From assembly GCA_948616425.1 (NCBI GenBank), contig CAPGBJ010000090.1, positions 1-64,000 of the forward strand: 64,000 bases of DNA, read 5' to 3'. Each line of letters starts with the position of its first letter. Position 1 is the first letter of the stretch. The stretch is from an uncultured Oscillospiraceae bacterium. GTDB lineage: Bacteria > Bacillota > Clostridia > Oscillospirales > Oscillospiraceae. Positions 18,182-25,755 of this stretch are shown here, piece after piece. A program made the translations under genes and the position numbers. The notes under the pieces were generated by a model that was not told the origin of the DNA, ran no database searches, and saw nothing but the letters and a program-made list of their open reading frames with translations.

Positions 18182-19252
18182 TCAGTCCTCCAGGTTGTCG
18201 TTTTGGATGCTGATGCCCTCCCGGGCAGATCGATAAATCAGATTGATGACCTTCAAGGTCTCCAGACCGTCCCGGCCCCGGAGGCCCACTTGGGCATCCT
18301 GCCCGGCCAGGGCGGAGTCTACAAAGTGGTTGATCTCTCCGCAGTAGCCCAGGCTGTACTTCTCATCCACGGCAGGGGTGGACCAGCCTGTGGTAATCTC
18401 TGCCTTCTCCACGGTGTAGTCCAGGCCCGGCAGGGAGAATACTCGAACCGGGCCGGAGAAGGACAGATCCACGTGGATACAGCCCTGCTCACAGTAAATG
18501 TCTAACACATCCTCCATCCCGCCGATGGTGACATAGTTGGCCTCCAAGGTGGCGTAGGTGCCATCAGCAAAACGCAGGAAGGCTCCGGCCCAGTCCTCCC
18601 CCTCCATCTGGTGGTGGACCATATTGTTCTGCCCGCCGCCGGAGGTCATGGCGGTGAGCTGACTCCAGCGGTTGTTTTTCAGCGCCAGCATAAAGCTGAC
18701 AGGGTGGACCCCCAAGTGGACCATACAGCCGCCGCCGCAGTATTGGATGGACTGGGCAAAGGGACTGTGGGACCCGCTATGGCACTCTCGCGCCCGAATA
18801 TACAGGGGGCGGCCTACTTTGCCGCTGTCCAGAATCTCCAGGGCCCTGCGAAAGGCGGGCGCAAAGAGCCAGTCCTCGGCATAATAGATGTGTCTTCCCA
18901 GCCGTTCCGCGGTATCCACCATATCCTGAGCGTCTTCTACTGTGGTAGCGAGGGGTTTCTCGCAGATGATGTCCCTGCCGGCGTGCAGCGCCTGAATAGC
19001 TACGTCGTGATGGAGAAAGTTGGGCATACAGATGTCAACCAGGTCGCATTCGCACTGTGCAATGGCGGTGACGTAGTCGTCATAGGGGGTGTACCCGGTA
19101 AAGCCGTAGCGTTCGGCCAGGGCGGTGACACGGTTTAAATCCTTGTCGCAGATACCCACGATTTGAACTTTATCCAGGATGCGGCTGTAGCCGTCGGCGT
19201 GGAGGTCGGAGGAAAAAGCGGCGCCCACCAACAGGACTCGAAGTTGTTTCAT
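18182..19252 (-). CDS. Gfo/Idh/MocA family NAD(P)-dependent dehydrogenase
   Basis: 356-residue oxidoreductase of the glucose-fructose/inositol dehydrogenase family. N-terminal Rossmann fold (VLLVGAAFSSDLHADGYSR, an unusual glycine motif), DLVDICMPNFLHHDVAIQAL, and the family EKP in CEKPLATTVEDAQDM with the catalytic Lys. The C-terminal alpha/beta domain has GGGCMVHLGVHPVS, in which the His near the motif Hx2G/D is where such enzymes place catalytic residues. I choose the ATG at 19252, preceded by AAAAGGAG. It lies between the creatininase-like and PreA-PreT genes. In this setting it could oxidise a cyclitol or sugar, as IolG does; that is inference. Confidence 0.87.
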   Translation of the reverse strand: MKQLRVLLVGAAFSSDLHADGYSRILDKVQIVGICDKDLNRVTALAERYGFTGYTPYDDYVTAIAQCECDLVDICMPNFLHHDVAIQALHAGRDIICEKPLATTVEDAQDMVDTAERLGRHIYYAEDWLFAPAFRRALEILDSGKVGRPLYIRARECHSGSHSPFAQSIQYCGGGCMVHLGVHPVSFMLALKNNRWSQLTAMTSGGGQNNMVHHQMEGEDWAGAFLRFADGTYATLEANYVTIGGMEDVLDIYCEQGCIHVDLSFSGPVRVFSLPGLDYTVEKAEITTGWSTPAVDEKYSLGYCGEINHFVDSALAGQDAQVGLRGRDGLETLKVINLIYRSAREGISIQNDNLED

Positions 19253-19266
19253 GGAAATCACTCCTT

Positions 19267-20007
19267 TTAAAAATTGCTGTAATTGAACTTCTGTTTCGTC
19301 TCCATATAGGTGAAGGCGTCGGTCAGAGTCTGCACCGCCAGCTGAGCAGTGCGGCAGAAAATTTGCTCCCCCTTCTTGGCTGTGGCCCTGGTGGGTTCGC
19401 CCCAGACACCGGAGGGGGTGGCGCGGAAGATACTGCCGTAGTTGAGATAAGGTCTGGGGACAGTGGGGACGAAATCGGCTGCACGGTCCATGTGGACAGT
19501 ATCCGGGGCGACAGACAGCATCTGAGAGGTCTCTACCTCTCCGGCGTGGAGCTCTGTGTTGGACTGAATGACACCCTCCCGATAAAGCGTGTCGTTGAAG
19601 GCGCAGGTGTCGGCCAGGGCCACCATCAAATCTGGATTGTGTTTAGCGTTCAGGTCCCGAATCAGCGGGGTCATGACGAAGATGCCGCCGTGGCACTGCA
19701 AGATGCCTACTTTTTTAAAGCCTTGGGTCTTTAGACTTAGGATGATATCAGTCATCATGTGGTAGAAGGTGACGCTCTCCATCCACACCGAGCCCTTTTT
19801 GCCCATTTGCTCCCGGTTCGTGGAGATGGGCAGGGCGGGAATCAGAAAGGCGTCCATCGCTTCTGCCACTCGGCGACCCAGCTCTGAGGCGATGGCCCAG
19901 TCAGTCATAATGGGCAGGTGGGGCCCGTGCTGTTCCAGAGAACCCACCGGTATAATTGCCAGCTCCGGGTCCTTTGCCATAATTTCATCCACGGTTTTCC
20001 GATACAT
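19267..20007 (-). CDS. Creatininase-family amidohydrolase / ring-opening hydrolase
   Basis: 246-residue member of the creatininase family, metal enzymes that open lactam or cyclic ketone rings. Metal ligands are visible: E and H in PVGSLEQHGPHLPIMTD (about residues 21-37, with the Asp), the HGG of LQCHGGIF, and E in HAGEVETSQM. The family includes creatininase, MftE and the inositol-pathway hydrolase IolN (3-dehydro-scyllo-inosose hydrolase of Thermotoga-type inositol catabolism). With Gfo/Idh dehydrogenases, KDG kinase and KDPG aldolase in the same operon, an IolN-like ring opening of a diketo-cyclitol is the most attractive reading, but sequence alone does not fix the substrate. Confidence 0.85.
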   Translation of the reverse strand: MYRKTVDEIMAKDPELAIIPVGSLEQHGPHLPIMTDWAIASELGRRVAEAMDAFLIPALPISTNREQMGKKGSVWMESVTFYHMMTDIILSLKTQGFKKVGILQCHGGIFVMTPLIRDLNAKHNPDLMVALADTCAFNDTLYREGVIQSNTELHAGEVETSQMLSVAPDTVHMDRAADFVPTVPRPYLNYGSIFRATPSGVWGEPTRATAKKGEQIFCRTAQLAVQTLTDAFTYMETKQKFNYSNF

Positions 20008-20028
20008 GGTTTGGCCTCCTCTCCCGTC

Positions 20029-20790
20029 TTACAGCTGTGCGGCGCTGTCGCGGTCTAGGTACAGTGCGGCACTGGGGTGCCGGCGCAGGATACTGGCGGG
20101 GCAAGCGGTGGTGACCGGGCCGAAGAGAGCGCTGTGTACTGCTCTGGCTTTGCGCGCGGTAGGGACCACACAGATTGCCTCGGGCACCGACATAATCAGG
20201 GACATGGTCATTGACATAGCTTGCTTTGGAACCTGGTCCAGACAGGCGAAACAGCCGTCGTTGACCTGCTGTTGGCGGCAGACCTCGTCCAATTCAACTA
20301 CTTTGACCTTCTTGGGGTCGTTGAAGTCGGCGACGGCCGGGTCGTTAAAGGCCAGATGACCGTTTTCACCGATGCCTAGGAAAATCAGGTCGATAGGATA
20401 TGTCTCCAGCAGCTGGGTGTACTCGCGGCACTTGTCTTCCGCCTGATGGGCGTCACACAGCAGAAAATGAAGCTCACGGAAGGGCGCCCGCTGGAAGATA
20501 GCCCGGCGCAGGAAGCACCCAAAGCCGGCTGGCTCCTGCGCGTCGATGCCGATGTACTCGTCCTGATGGAAGCCGCGGACCTTGGTCCAGTCGATATTCT
20601 GCTGAAGCAGTTGCTCCAGCAGCTCGTTCTGAGAGGGGGCGGCGGCAAAGACTACATTGGCCTCGCCCTTTTTCTCGATGATTTTTTGGATGCGGGCAGC
20701 GGCATCCAGGGCGGCGGCCCGCCCCATCTCCGCTCGGGTGTCAAAGGCGTGAACAGACAGCTTTTCCACTGTCATAGTTTTACATTCCAT
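20029..20790 (-). CDS. NagB-family sugar-phosphate isomerase/deaminase-like protein
   Basis: 253 residues of the glucosamine-6-phosphate deaminase/6-phosphogluconolactonase fold. The core motif FLGIGENGHLAFNDP is the NagB motif with its catalytic Asp/His region, preceded by RGFHQDEYIGI (the Asp that acts in ring opening of GlcN6P in NagB). The ATG at 20790 has AGGAGGAG 9 nt upstream. The C-terminus (VPTARKARAVHSALFGPV, CPASILRRHPSAALYLD) matches NagB, in which the SIL/H segment closes the active site. Its position, between the transporter genes and the creatininase gene, suggests that an amino or isomerisable sugar is handled by this operon. Distant paralogues of NagB exist with other substrates, so the function is tentative. 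Confidence 0.82.
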   Translation of the reverse strand: MECKTMTVEKLSVHAFDTRAEMGRAAALDAAARIQKIIEKKGEANVVFAAAPSQNELLEQLLQQNIDWTKVRGFHQDEYIGIDAQEPAGFGCFLRRAIFQRAPFRELHFLLCDAHQAEDKCREYTQLLETYPIDLIFLGIGENGHLAFNDPAVADFNDPKKVKVVELDEVCRQQQVNDGCFACLDQVPKQAMSMTMSLIMSVPEAICVVPTARKARAVHSALFGPVTTACPASILRRHPSAALYLDRDSAAQL

Positions 20791-20805
20791 TTCTCTTTTC
20801 TCCTC

Positions 20806-21525
20806 CTACTGATCTCGGGCGGCGCCCAAATAGGCCGACGCCACCTCTGGATTTTCCAGCATCTCCTGGCCGGTGCCGGACATAACCACCCGTCCGGTTT
20901 CAATGACATAGGCGCGGTGGCAGATGCTCAGTGACTTCTTTGCGTTTTGTTCCACCAGGATGATGGTGATACCCTCCTGACAAATTGTTTGAATGTTGCG
21001 GAACACCTCGTTGACCACAACAGGAGCCAATCCCAGAGAGGGCTCGTCCAACATCAGGACCCGAGGCTTGGACATCAGTCCCCGACAGATTGCCAGCATC
21101 TGCTGTTCGCCTCCGGACAGTGTTCCGGCGTCCTGCTTCCGGCGCTCCTTCAGACGTGGAAACATCTCGTATTGTGCTTGAAGGAGCCGGTCAATCTCCT
21201 TTCTGTTTTTGACTGTATAGGCTCCGGCCGTCAAGTTTTCTTCCACTGTGAGACCGGCAAAAATTTTTCTTCCTTCGGGCACCTGAACAATGCCCTGACG
21301 TACTACGCGATTGGCCCGGGCTGGGAGGAGGCCGCCCTCATAACGAATCTCACCTTGGTGGGGGACTGTGCCAGAGATGGCGTTGATGATGGTGGTCTTT
21401 CCGGCGCCGTTGGAGCCGATGATAGCGGTAATGTTTCCCTCGTCAATCTGCATGTCTACACCGCAGACCGCCTCATGGACGCCGTAGAATACGGTCAATC
21501 CCCGGATATCCAAAATGGTCCCCAT
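20806..21525 (-). CDS. livF: ABC transporter ATP-binding protein, branched-chain amino acid type (LivF)
   Basis: One of the two ATPases of a Liv/HAAT-type importer. About 239 residues with Walker A GSNGAGKTT, Q-loop region VPEGRKIF, signature LSGGEQQMLAICRGLMS and Walker B VLMLDEPSLGL followed by the switch His in ILVEQNAKKSL. The pattern QGIVQVPEGRKIFAGLTVEENL is typical of LivF. I place the start at the ATG at 21525, with GAGGAGG 7 nt before it inside the 3' end of livG; a TTG at 21531 is less likely. The gene is 2 nt after the livG stop, so the two are translationally coupled. It precedes the NagB-like gene by 15 nt, tying transport to catabolism. Confidence 0.92.
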   Translation of the reverse strand: MGTILDIRGLTVFYGVHEAVCGVDMQIDEGNITAIIGSNGAGKTTIINAISGTVPHQGEIRYEGGLLPARANRVVRQGIVQVPEGRKIFAGLTVEENLTAGAYTVKNRKEIDRLLQAQYEMFPRLKERRKQDAGTLSGGEQQMLAICRGLMSKPRVLMLDEPSLGLAPVVVNEVFRNIQTICQEGITIILVEQNAKKSLSICHRAYVIETGRVVMSGTGQEMLENPEVASAYLGAARDQ

Positions 21526-21527
21526 AA

Positions 21528-22301
21528 TCAATCCTCCTCTCCCAGATATGCTTTCAGGACCAGCGGGTCCGCCCGGACCTCCTCCGGCAGGCCCTGCGCA
21601 ATGGTCTCACCAAAATCCTGGACATAGATATAGTCGCTGAGATTCATCACCAGGTCCATTCGATGTTCAATAATCAGAATGGCCAGCCGGGGGTATTTCA
21701 CTTTGATCTCTCGGATGAAGTCCACCAGCTGGAAGACCTCCTCGGGATTCAGACCGGCGGCCGGCTCGTCCAACATGAGCACTTTGGGTTCTGACACCAG
21801 GGCGCGGGCAATTTCTACCCGGCGTTGGATGCCATAGGGCAGGTTAGAGGGGCGCTTGCTGGCATACTGGTCCAGATTCAGCAGTTCCAGACAGCTGTGG
21901 GCCAGACGGCCCGCCTCTCGCTCGTGCTTCCAGCGGCGAGGAGTAAGAAGCATGGCCTCCAAAATGGTATACTTGGCGCCGTAGTCCAGTGCTACCCGCA
22001 CATTGTCTAATACACTCAGATCACTGAACAGGCGGGTGTTCTGAAAGGTGCGGGAGATGCCCATGCGGGCGGTCTCAATTTGAGATTTATTGGTGATATC
22101 CTGGCCGTCAAATGTCAGGGTGCCGCTGTCTGGCTGATAGATTTTAGAGATTAAATTAAAGATGGTGGTCTTTCCGGCGCCATTGGGGCCGATCATGGCA
22201 ATAATCTGGCCCTCATCCACCGAAAAACTGAAATCCTTCACCGCGGTGACACCGCCAAAATTCTTGTGCAGGTGCTCTGTTCTCAGGATACAGTGGCTCA
22301 T
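21528..22301 (-). CDS. livG: ABC transporter ATP-binding protein, branched-chain amino acid type (LivG)
   Basis: 257-residue ATPase partner of LivF. Walker A GPNGAGKTT, IYQPDSGTLTFDG, ISRTFQNTRLF (a LivG hallmark at the Q-loop), signature LPYGIQRRVEIARALVSEP, in which the usual LSGG is replaced by LPYG as in LivG proteins, and Walker B VLMLDEPAAGLNPEE with the C-terminal ILIIEHRMDLVMNLSD. Its ATG overlaps the livM stop by ATGA and has AAAAGGAGG upstream. The extra C-terminal piece (PEEVRADPLVLKAYLGEED) is the usual LivG tail. Confidence 0.93.
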   Translation of the reverse strand: MSHCILRTEHLHKNFGGVTAVKDFSFSVDEGQIIAMIGPNGAGKTTIFNLISKIYQPDSGTLTFDGQDITNKSQIETARMGISRTFQNTRLFSDLSVLDNVRVALDYGAKYTILEAMLLTPRRWKHEREAGRLAHSCLELLNLDQYASKRPSNLPYGIQRRVEIARALVSEPKVLMLDEPAAGLNPEEVFQLVDFIREIKVKYPRLAILIIEHRMDLVMNLSDYIYVQDFGETIAQGLPEEVRADPLVLKAYLGEED

Positions 22302-23197
22302 GATTCCCCTCCTTTTCCACGGGTAAACCTGCCGGCAAACCTGCGCAGAGCGGCGGTGTCCAGCTCTTGTTCTCCCATAATGCCCTGTGTGCGGAAGTTA
22401 ATGACCACAATAATCAGCAGGCAGTAGATGATTGTCTTGCAGTCCTGCAGATTGACGCCAAAGAGCTTGACACCCTTTAGGAACTCTGGCAGGACCTTCA
22501 GTCCGGCGGCAGAGATGACAGAACCGGTCAGCGAATTGGTGCCGCCGAAGAAGAGCAGAATTTGCATCTCTGCGGATAGAGACCAGTCGAAGGCGTCTGG
22601 AGAGATCACTCGATTGCGCAGCCCGTAGCAAATACCGCCTACGCCGGCGATGACAGAGGCCAGGACATAAATTTTTACCTTCAAACGGTAGACATCAATT
22701 CCAAAGCTGCGGGCCGCGATTTCATCTGTTTTCAGGGCGATGCACATGCGGCCGAATCGGGAGTACTTCAAGTTGCGGACCATAAACACGATCAACGCCG
22801 TGATACCCAGAATAATCCATACCAGGCCCTTCACTTTGGGGATTTTGGAAAAGCCGATCGAAGCGTTTGTCCAGTCCCCCAGCAGGATTACAATGGAGGA
22901 CACCATCTGCCCGAAGCCCACCGACAACAGGGCGAAATAATCTCTCCTCAGCTTCAGGGTGGGCAGTGATATGATCAGAGCGATGAGCCCACTGGCCGCC
23001 AGTCCAATGACAGCGGTGATCCAGATGGGGAGGCTCAGATAGCGGGCCAGACAGAAGGTCAGATAGGCGCAGATAGACATGTAGGCGGCCTGACCCAGGG
23101 AAAACATACCCGCCAGACTGGTCATGGTGAACACGCCGGAGACGGTGATGACAGAGATGCAAGCCAGCATCACAAGAGAAATTTGATAATTGCTCAT
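22298..23197 (-). CDS. livM: ABC transporter permease, branched-chain amino acid type (LivM)
   Basis: 299-residue inner-membrane permease with about eight hydrophobic segments. The family motif is visible in the region ALKTDEIAARSFGIDVYRLK (EAA-like loop contacting the ATPases) and in GGTNSLTGSVISAAGL near the C-terminus. The true start is the ATG at 23197 (MSNYQISLVML), preceded by GGAGGG; the frame extends further upstream without a ribosome site and overlaps the livH end. It follows livH by 10 nt. The C-terminal basic tail (RRFAGRFTRGKGGES) is cytoplasmic. Confidence 0.92.
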   Translation of the reverse strand: MSNYQISLVMLACISVITVSGVFTMTSLAGMFSLGQAAYMSICAYLTFCLARYLSLPIWITAVIGLAASGLIALIISLPTLKLRRDYFALLSVGFGQMVSSIVILLGDWTNASIGFSKIPKVKGLVWIILGITALIVFMVRNLKYSRFGRMCIALKTDEIAARSFGIDVYRLKVKIYVLASVIAGVGGICYGLRNRVISPDAFDWSLSAEMQILLFFGGTNSLTGSVISAAGLKVLPEFLKGVKLFGVNLQDCKTIIYCLLIIVVINFRTQGIMGEQELDTAALRRFAGRFTRGKGGES

Positions 23198-23207
23198 AGT
23201 GCCCTCC

Positions 23208-24089
23208 TTACACCTTGTCCTTGGCAAATCTGCCGGAGATGCCCTCGGGACGGACAGCCAGAAATACCAGCATGATTCCAAAGAGGACAATGGGTGCGGA
23301 CAGAGAGCCGATCCAATATGTCAGAAAGATTTCTACAATGCCCAGCGCAATGGCGGCAATAATGGCGCCGCCCAGGCTGCCCAGGCCGCCGATGACCGAG
23401 GCGATAAAGCCCTTGATCATCATAGAGGGGCCCAGAGAGGGATAGACCGAGTATTTCATCCCTAACAGCACGCCGGAGATGCCCGCCAGAGCTCCGGCGA
23501 TGGCGAAGACCACAATAATAATCACATCTGAGTTGATGCCCATCAGTCGGCTGGTGGAAGGACTGATGGCTACTGTGCGGATAGCCAGGCCGATTCTGGT
23601 GCCGTTGATCACATAGAGCAACACCGCCAGAATCACCAGAGAGACCACCAGGATAAGCGTATCCACCGAGGAGAAACGTATGCTGCCGATGTTAAAGGTT
23701 GTGCTCTTAAAAATTGCGGGATAGCCGTAGAGATTTTTGCCAAAGAAGACGCTTAAAATCTGTTCGATTAAGATTGCAATGGTGATAGAAGCCAAGAAGT
23801 AGTAAATATTGGGGGCCTGCTTCCTGCGGATGCGCCGGTAGGCGGCGGTGTCCACCAGCAGTGCCAGCAGCACGCCGCAGATGGTGGTGAAAATCACAGT
23901 GACAACAAAGGGGGGAGGGGTTTCAAAAGCACTCAGGAAAAAATAACCGATATAGGCGCAGGCGCTGATCATGCCGCCGTGGGCGAAGTTGCTGAATTTC
24001 AAAATGCTGAACACAATGGCAAAGCCGACCGCGATCAGTGCGTAGACAGAACCCAGAGATACGCCGCTGATAAATAGTTGAAAAGTCAT
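23208..24089 (-). CDS. livH: ABC transporter permease, branched-chain amino acid type (LivH)
   Basis: 293-residue inner-membrane permease, partner of LivM. Characteristic LivH features are the N-terminal LFISGVSLGSVYALIAVG, the cytoplasmic EAA-like loop GTRIGLAIRTVAISPSTSRL, and GGLGSLGGAIIAAIALGIVE. Start ATG at 24089 has AAGGAG 9 nt upstream. An 86-nt gap with a GC-rich hairpin separates it from the binding-protein gene, a common arrangement that lowers permease expression relative to the abundant binding protein. Confidence 0.93.
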   Translation of the reverse strand: MTFQLFISGVSLGSVYALIAVGFAIVFSILKFSNFAHGGMISACAYIGYFFLSAFETPPPFVVTVIFTTICGVLLALLVDTAAYRRIRRKQAPNIYYFLASITIAILIEQILSVFFGKNLYGYPAIFKSTTFNIGSIRFSSVDTLILVVSLVILAVLLYVINGTRIGLAIRTVAISPSTSRLMGINSDVIIIVVFAIAGALAGISGVLLGMKYSVYPSLGPSMMIKGFIASVIGGLGSLGGAIIAAIALGIVEIFLTYWIGSLSAPIVLFGIMLVFLAVRPEGISGRFAKDKV

Positions 24090-24109
24090 ATTTTTCGCTC
24101 CTTAGAAGA

Positions 24110-24136
24110 CCGGGCGGACGAATTGCGTCCGCCCGG
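24110..24136 (-). promoter_or_regulatory. Intercistronic hairpin between livJ and livH
   Basis: A perfect 11-bp inverted repeat CCGGGCGGACG / CGTCCGCCCGG with a 5-nt loop. On the minus strand no T-run follows, so it is more likely an mRNA 3'-end stabiliser or partial terminator that gives the binding-protein message an excess over the downstream operon. Confidence 0.6.
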
Positions 24137-24175
24137 CTTTGCTGATATGGCGTTTGAGGGCTTGCTGCCAGGGAA

Positions 24176-25411
24176 TCAGCTGTTGTAGTCAGAGGTCATG
24201 TAGACCAGGCAGTCCACATTTACATCCTCGTCATAGCTGGCGATGTACATCCCCATGTCCCGGGTGGGGCGGTGTGTGGAGGGGTCAATGGTGATCTTGG
24301 CTCCGCCGGCAGATTCCACATCCTTGGTGTTGTTCTCCAGAATCTGCCGGACCTCCTCGCCGTCCGTGGGGTCTTTCGCCTGCTTCATAGCGTTGAACAG
24401 GACCATGCAGGCGTCCCAGCCGAAGCCGACGTTGGAGGTGGGGTAGTCGGTGCCGGTCTCCTTCATCTGGATGTCCAGCAGGTCGGCAATTGTGCCGGCG
24501 CTCAAATCATAGTTCTGGACAAAGTAGCAGTCCTTAATCTCGTTTTTCACCAGAGAGTTGAAGGGGGGATACATGGTGTTAGCGCCCAGAATATAGCCGG
24601 TGTAGCCTGCGTCGCGCAAGTTGTCATAGGCGGTGACCATCTGGTTGCAGTAGTCGCACAGCAGCACTGCATCTGGATTCAGGGCGGCGATTTTCTGGGC
24701 CTGAGCGGTATAGTCGGTGTCGGTCCAGCCGAAGGTCTCCCGGGCCAGAACCTGGCCGCCGTTGGCCTCCACGTAGTTCACAAAGGGACCCTCGTGGGCC
24801 ACGGCATAGGCGTTGGAGGTGTTGTACAGGGTGGCGACGGTTTTGACATTCAGTTCATTCATGCCGTATTCCGCCAGGATATAGCTCTGAACGGAGCAGG
24901 AGGGCTCGGCCAGGAACATGTAGGGATAGGCCTCGCCGGTGTCGGGGTCGGTGGTGCAGACCTCGTCCATAAAGTGACCCACAATGGGGATTTTGTCCTC
25001 GGTAGCCAGTTCTACCCAGGCGGAGGCGGGGTTGGAAAGCGGGGGGCCGATGATAGCGCAGACGCCCGCCTCGTCCACCAATTCCCGGTAGTTGGTCACG
25101 CCAACCTCGGCATCATTTTGGCAGTCGCGGCTATACAGCTCTACCGGGCGGCCATTGATGCCGCCGTTCTCGTTGATCCATCGGACTGCGTATTCCACGC
25201 CCCACTGGTTGGGCTGGCCTGCCAGGGAGGCTCCGCCGGAGGTATCCTGAATAGAGCCAATCTTAATGGGCTCTAGGTTAGCAGTGCCTTGGCTGCCGGG
25301 CTGGGTGGTACCGGCTCCGCTGGTGCCGCCAGGCTTTGTTTCGTTTCCGCATCCGGCCAGAGCCGAGGTCAGCATCAGGACGGAGAGCGCCAATGCGATG
25401 ATTTTTTTCAT
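24176..25411 (-). CDS. livJ: ABC transporter substrate-binding lipoprotein, branched-chain amino acid type (LivJ/LivK-like)
   Basis: 411-residue Peripla_BP_6 protein. N-terminal signal with lipobox ALAGC (Cys 21), then a low-complexity Gly/Ser/Thr linker, and the mature fold beginning EPIKIGSIQDTSGGASLAGQ, which is typical of Liv-type binding proteins. Pocket-region stretches AIIGPPLSNPASAWVELA and FGWTDTDYTAQAQKIAAL follow. It is anchored outside the membrane by Lgt-type lipidation and feeds LivHMGF. ATG at 25411 has GGAGG 10 nt upstream. As the first gene after the operator and promoter it should be the most expressed gene of the operon. Liv-type proteins bind many ligands besides amino acids, so the ligand is open. 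Confidence 0.92.
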   Translation of the reverse strand: MKKIIALALSVLMLTSALAGCGNETKPGGTSGAGTTQPGSQGTANLEPIKIGSIQDTSGGASLAGQPNQWGVEYAVRWINENGGINGRPVELYSRDCQNDAEVGVTNYRELVDEAGVCAIIGPPLSNPASAWVELATEDKIPIVGHFMDEVCTTDPDTGEAYPYMFLAEPSCSVQSYILAEYGMNELNVKTVATLYNTSNAYAVAHEGPFVNYVEANGGQVLARETFGWTDTDYTAQAQKIAALNPDAVLLCDYCNQMVTAYDNLRDAGYTGYILGANTMYPPFNSLVKNEIKDCYFVQNYDLSAGTIADLLDIQMKETGTDYPTSNVGFGWDACMVLFNAMKQAKDPTDGEEVRQILENNTKDVESAGGAKITIDPSTHRPTRDMGMYIASYDEDVNVDCLVYMTSDYNS

Positions 25412-25464
25412 ACGTTCATTTCCTCCATTCTAGTATTTCGTTTCAGTATCTATCGTTACGCATA

Positions 25465-25492
25465 AATCTATGCGGTCACGAACCTCGGTCAA
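25465..25492 (-). promoter_or_regulatory. Promoter of the 13-gene liv/sugar-acid operon
   Basis: On the minus strand TTGACC (25492-25487), a 16-nt spacer and TAGATT (25470-25465). It begins 3 nt downstream of the AGAAAACGTTTTCT palindrome. The predicted leader to the ATG at 25411 is about 45 nt. The -10 box is imperfect, consistent with a regulated promoter. Confidence 0.5.
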
Positions 25493-25495
25493 AAC

Positions 25496-25509
25496 AGAAA
25501 ACGTTTTCT
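25496..25509. promoter_or_regulatory. Palindromic operator candidate 1 (AGAAAACGTTTTCT)
   Basis: Perfect 14-nt palindrome with the central CG typical of LacI/GalR-family operators. It adjoins the -35 box of the livJ promoter. The LacI-family gene at 26531-27583 is the natural candidate regulator. A sister site with a TA centre lies at 25668-25681. Confidence 0.7.
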
Positions 25510-25667
25510 TGTATATATGACCAAAACAGAGAAGTGAAACTTATTCATTCTCACAAAGAACAGGGGGTTTTATAAAATTCGACGATTTATATCTCTCTTT
25601 TTTTGAATATTATAATCGTTTCGACAAATAAAAGCAAGTGTTTTTCATGGAAATTTAGAATTTTTTC

Positions 25668-25681
25668 AGAAAATATTTTCT
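25668..25681. promoter_or_regulatory. Palindromic operator candidate 2 (AGAAAATATTTTCT)
   Basis: Perfect 14-nt palindrome identical to the 25496 site except for TA in place of CG at the centre; both are preceded by C. It lies 6 nt upstream of the TTGACT -35 box of the rightward gene, mirroring the placement at the livJ promoter. Confidence 0.6.
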
Positions 25682-25687
25682 ATCGTA

Positions 25688-25716
25688 TTGACTCTGTTTT
25701 CTCAATCCTATATAAT
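25688..25716 (+). promoter_or_regulatory. Sigma-A promoter of the Gfo/Idh gene at 25756
   Basis: TTGACT (25688-25693), 17-nt spacer, TATAAT (25711-25716): close to consensus. The leader is about 33 nt and contains the GAGAGG ribosome site. Confidence 0.8.
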
Positions 25717-25755
25717 AATGGGGTCGACAGATTCAAAATAGAGAGGATGCGGTTT

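Larger units (their letters stand above)
25412..25755. other. AT-rich divergent regulatory region between livJ and the second Gfo/Idh gene
   Basis: This 344-nt stretch has no supported gene. It is far more AT-rich than its flanks and holds two divergent promoters and two related palindromes whose centres are about 172 nt apart, a geometry compatible with DNA looping. Apart from these sites I see only runs of A and T. Confidence 0.7.

Noticed and set aside
24110..24136. Full rho-independent terminator inside the liv operon
   Set aside because: The stem is strong but no T-run follows on the minus strand, and the downstream permease and ATPase genes need read-through, so I list it as an intercistronic hairpin.
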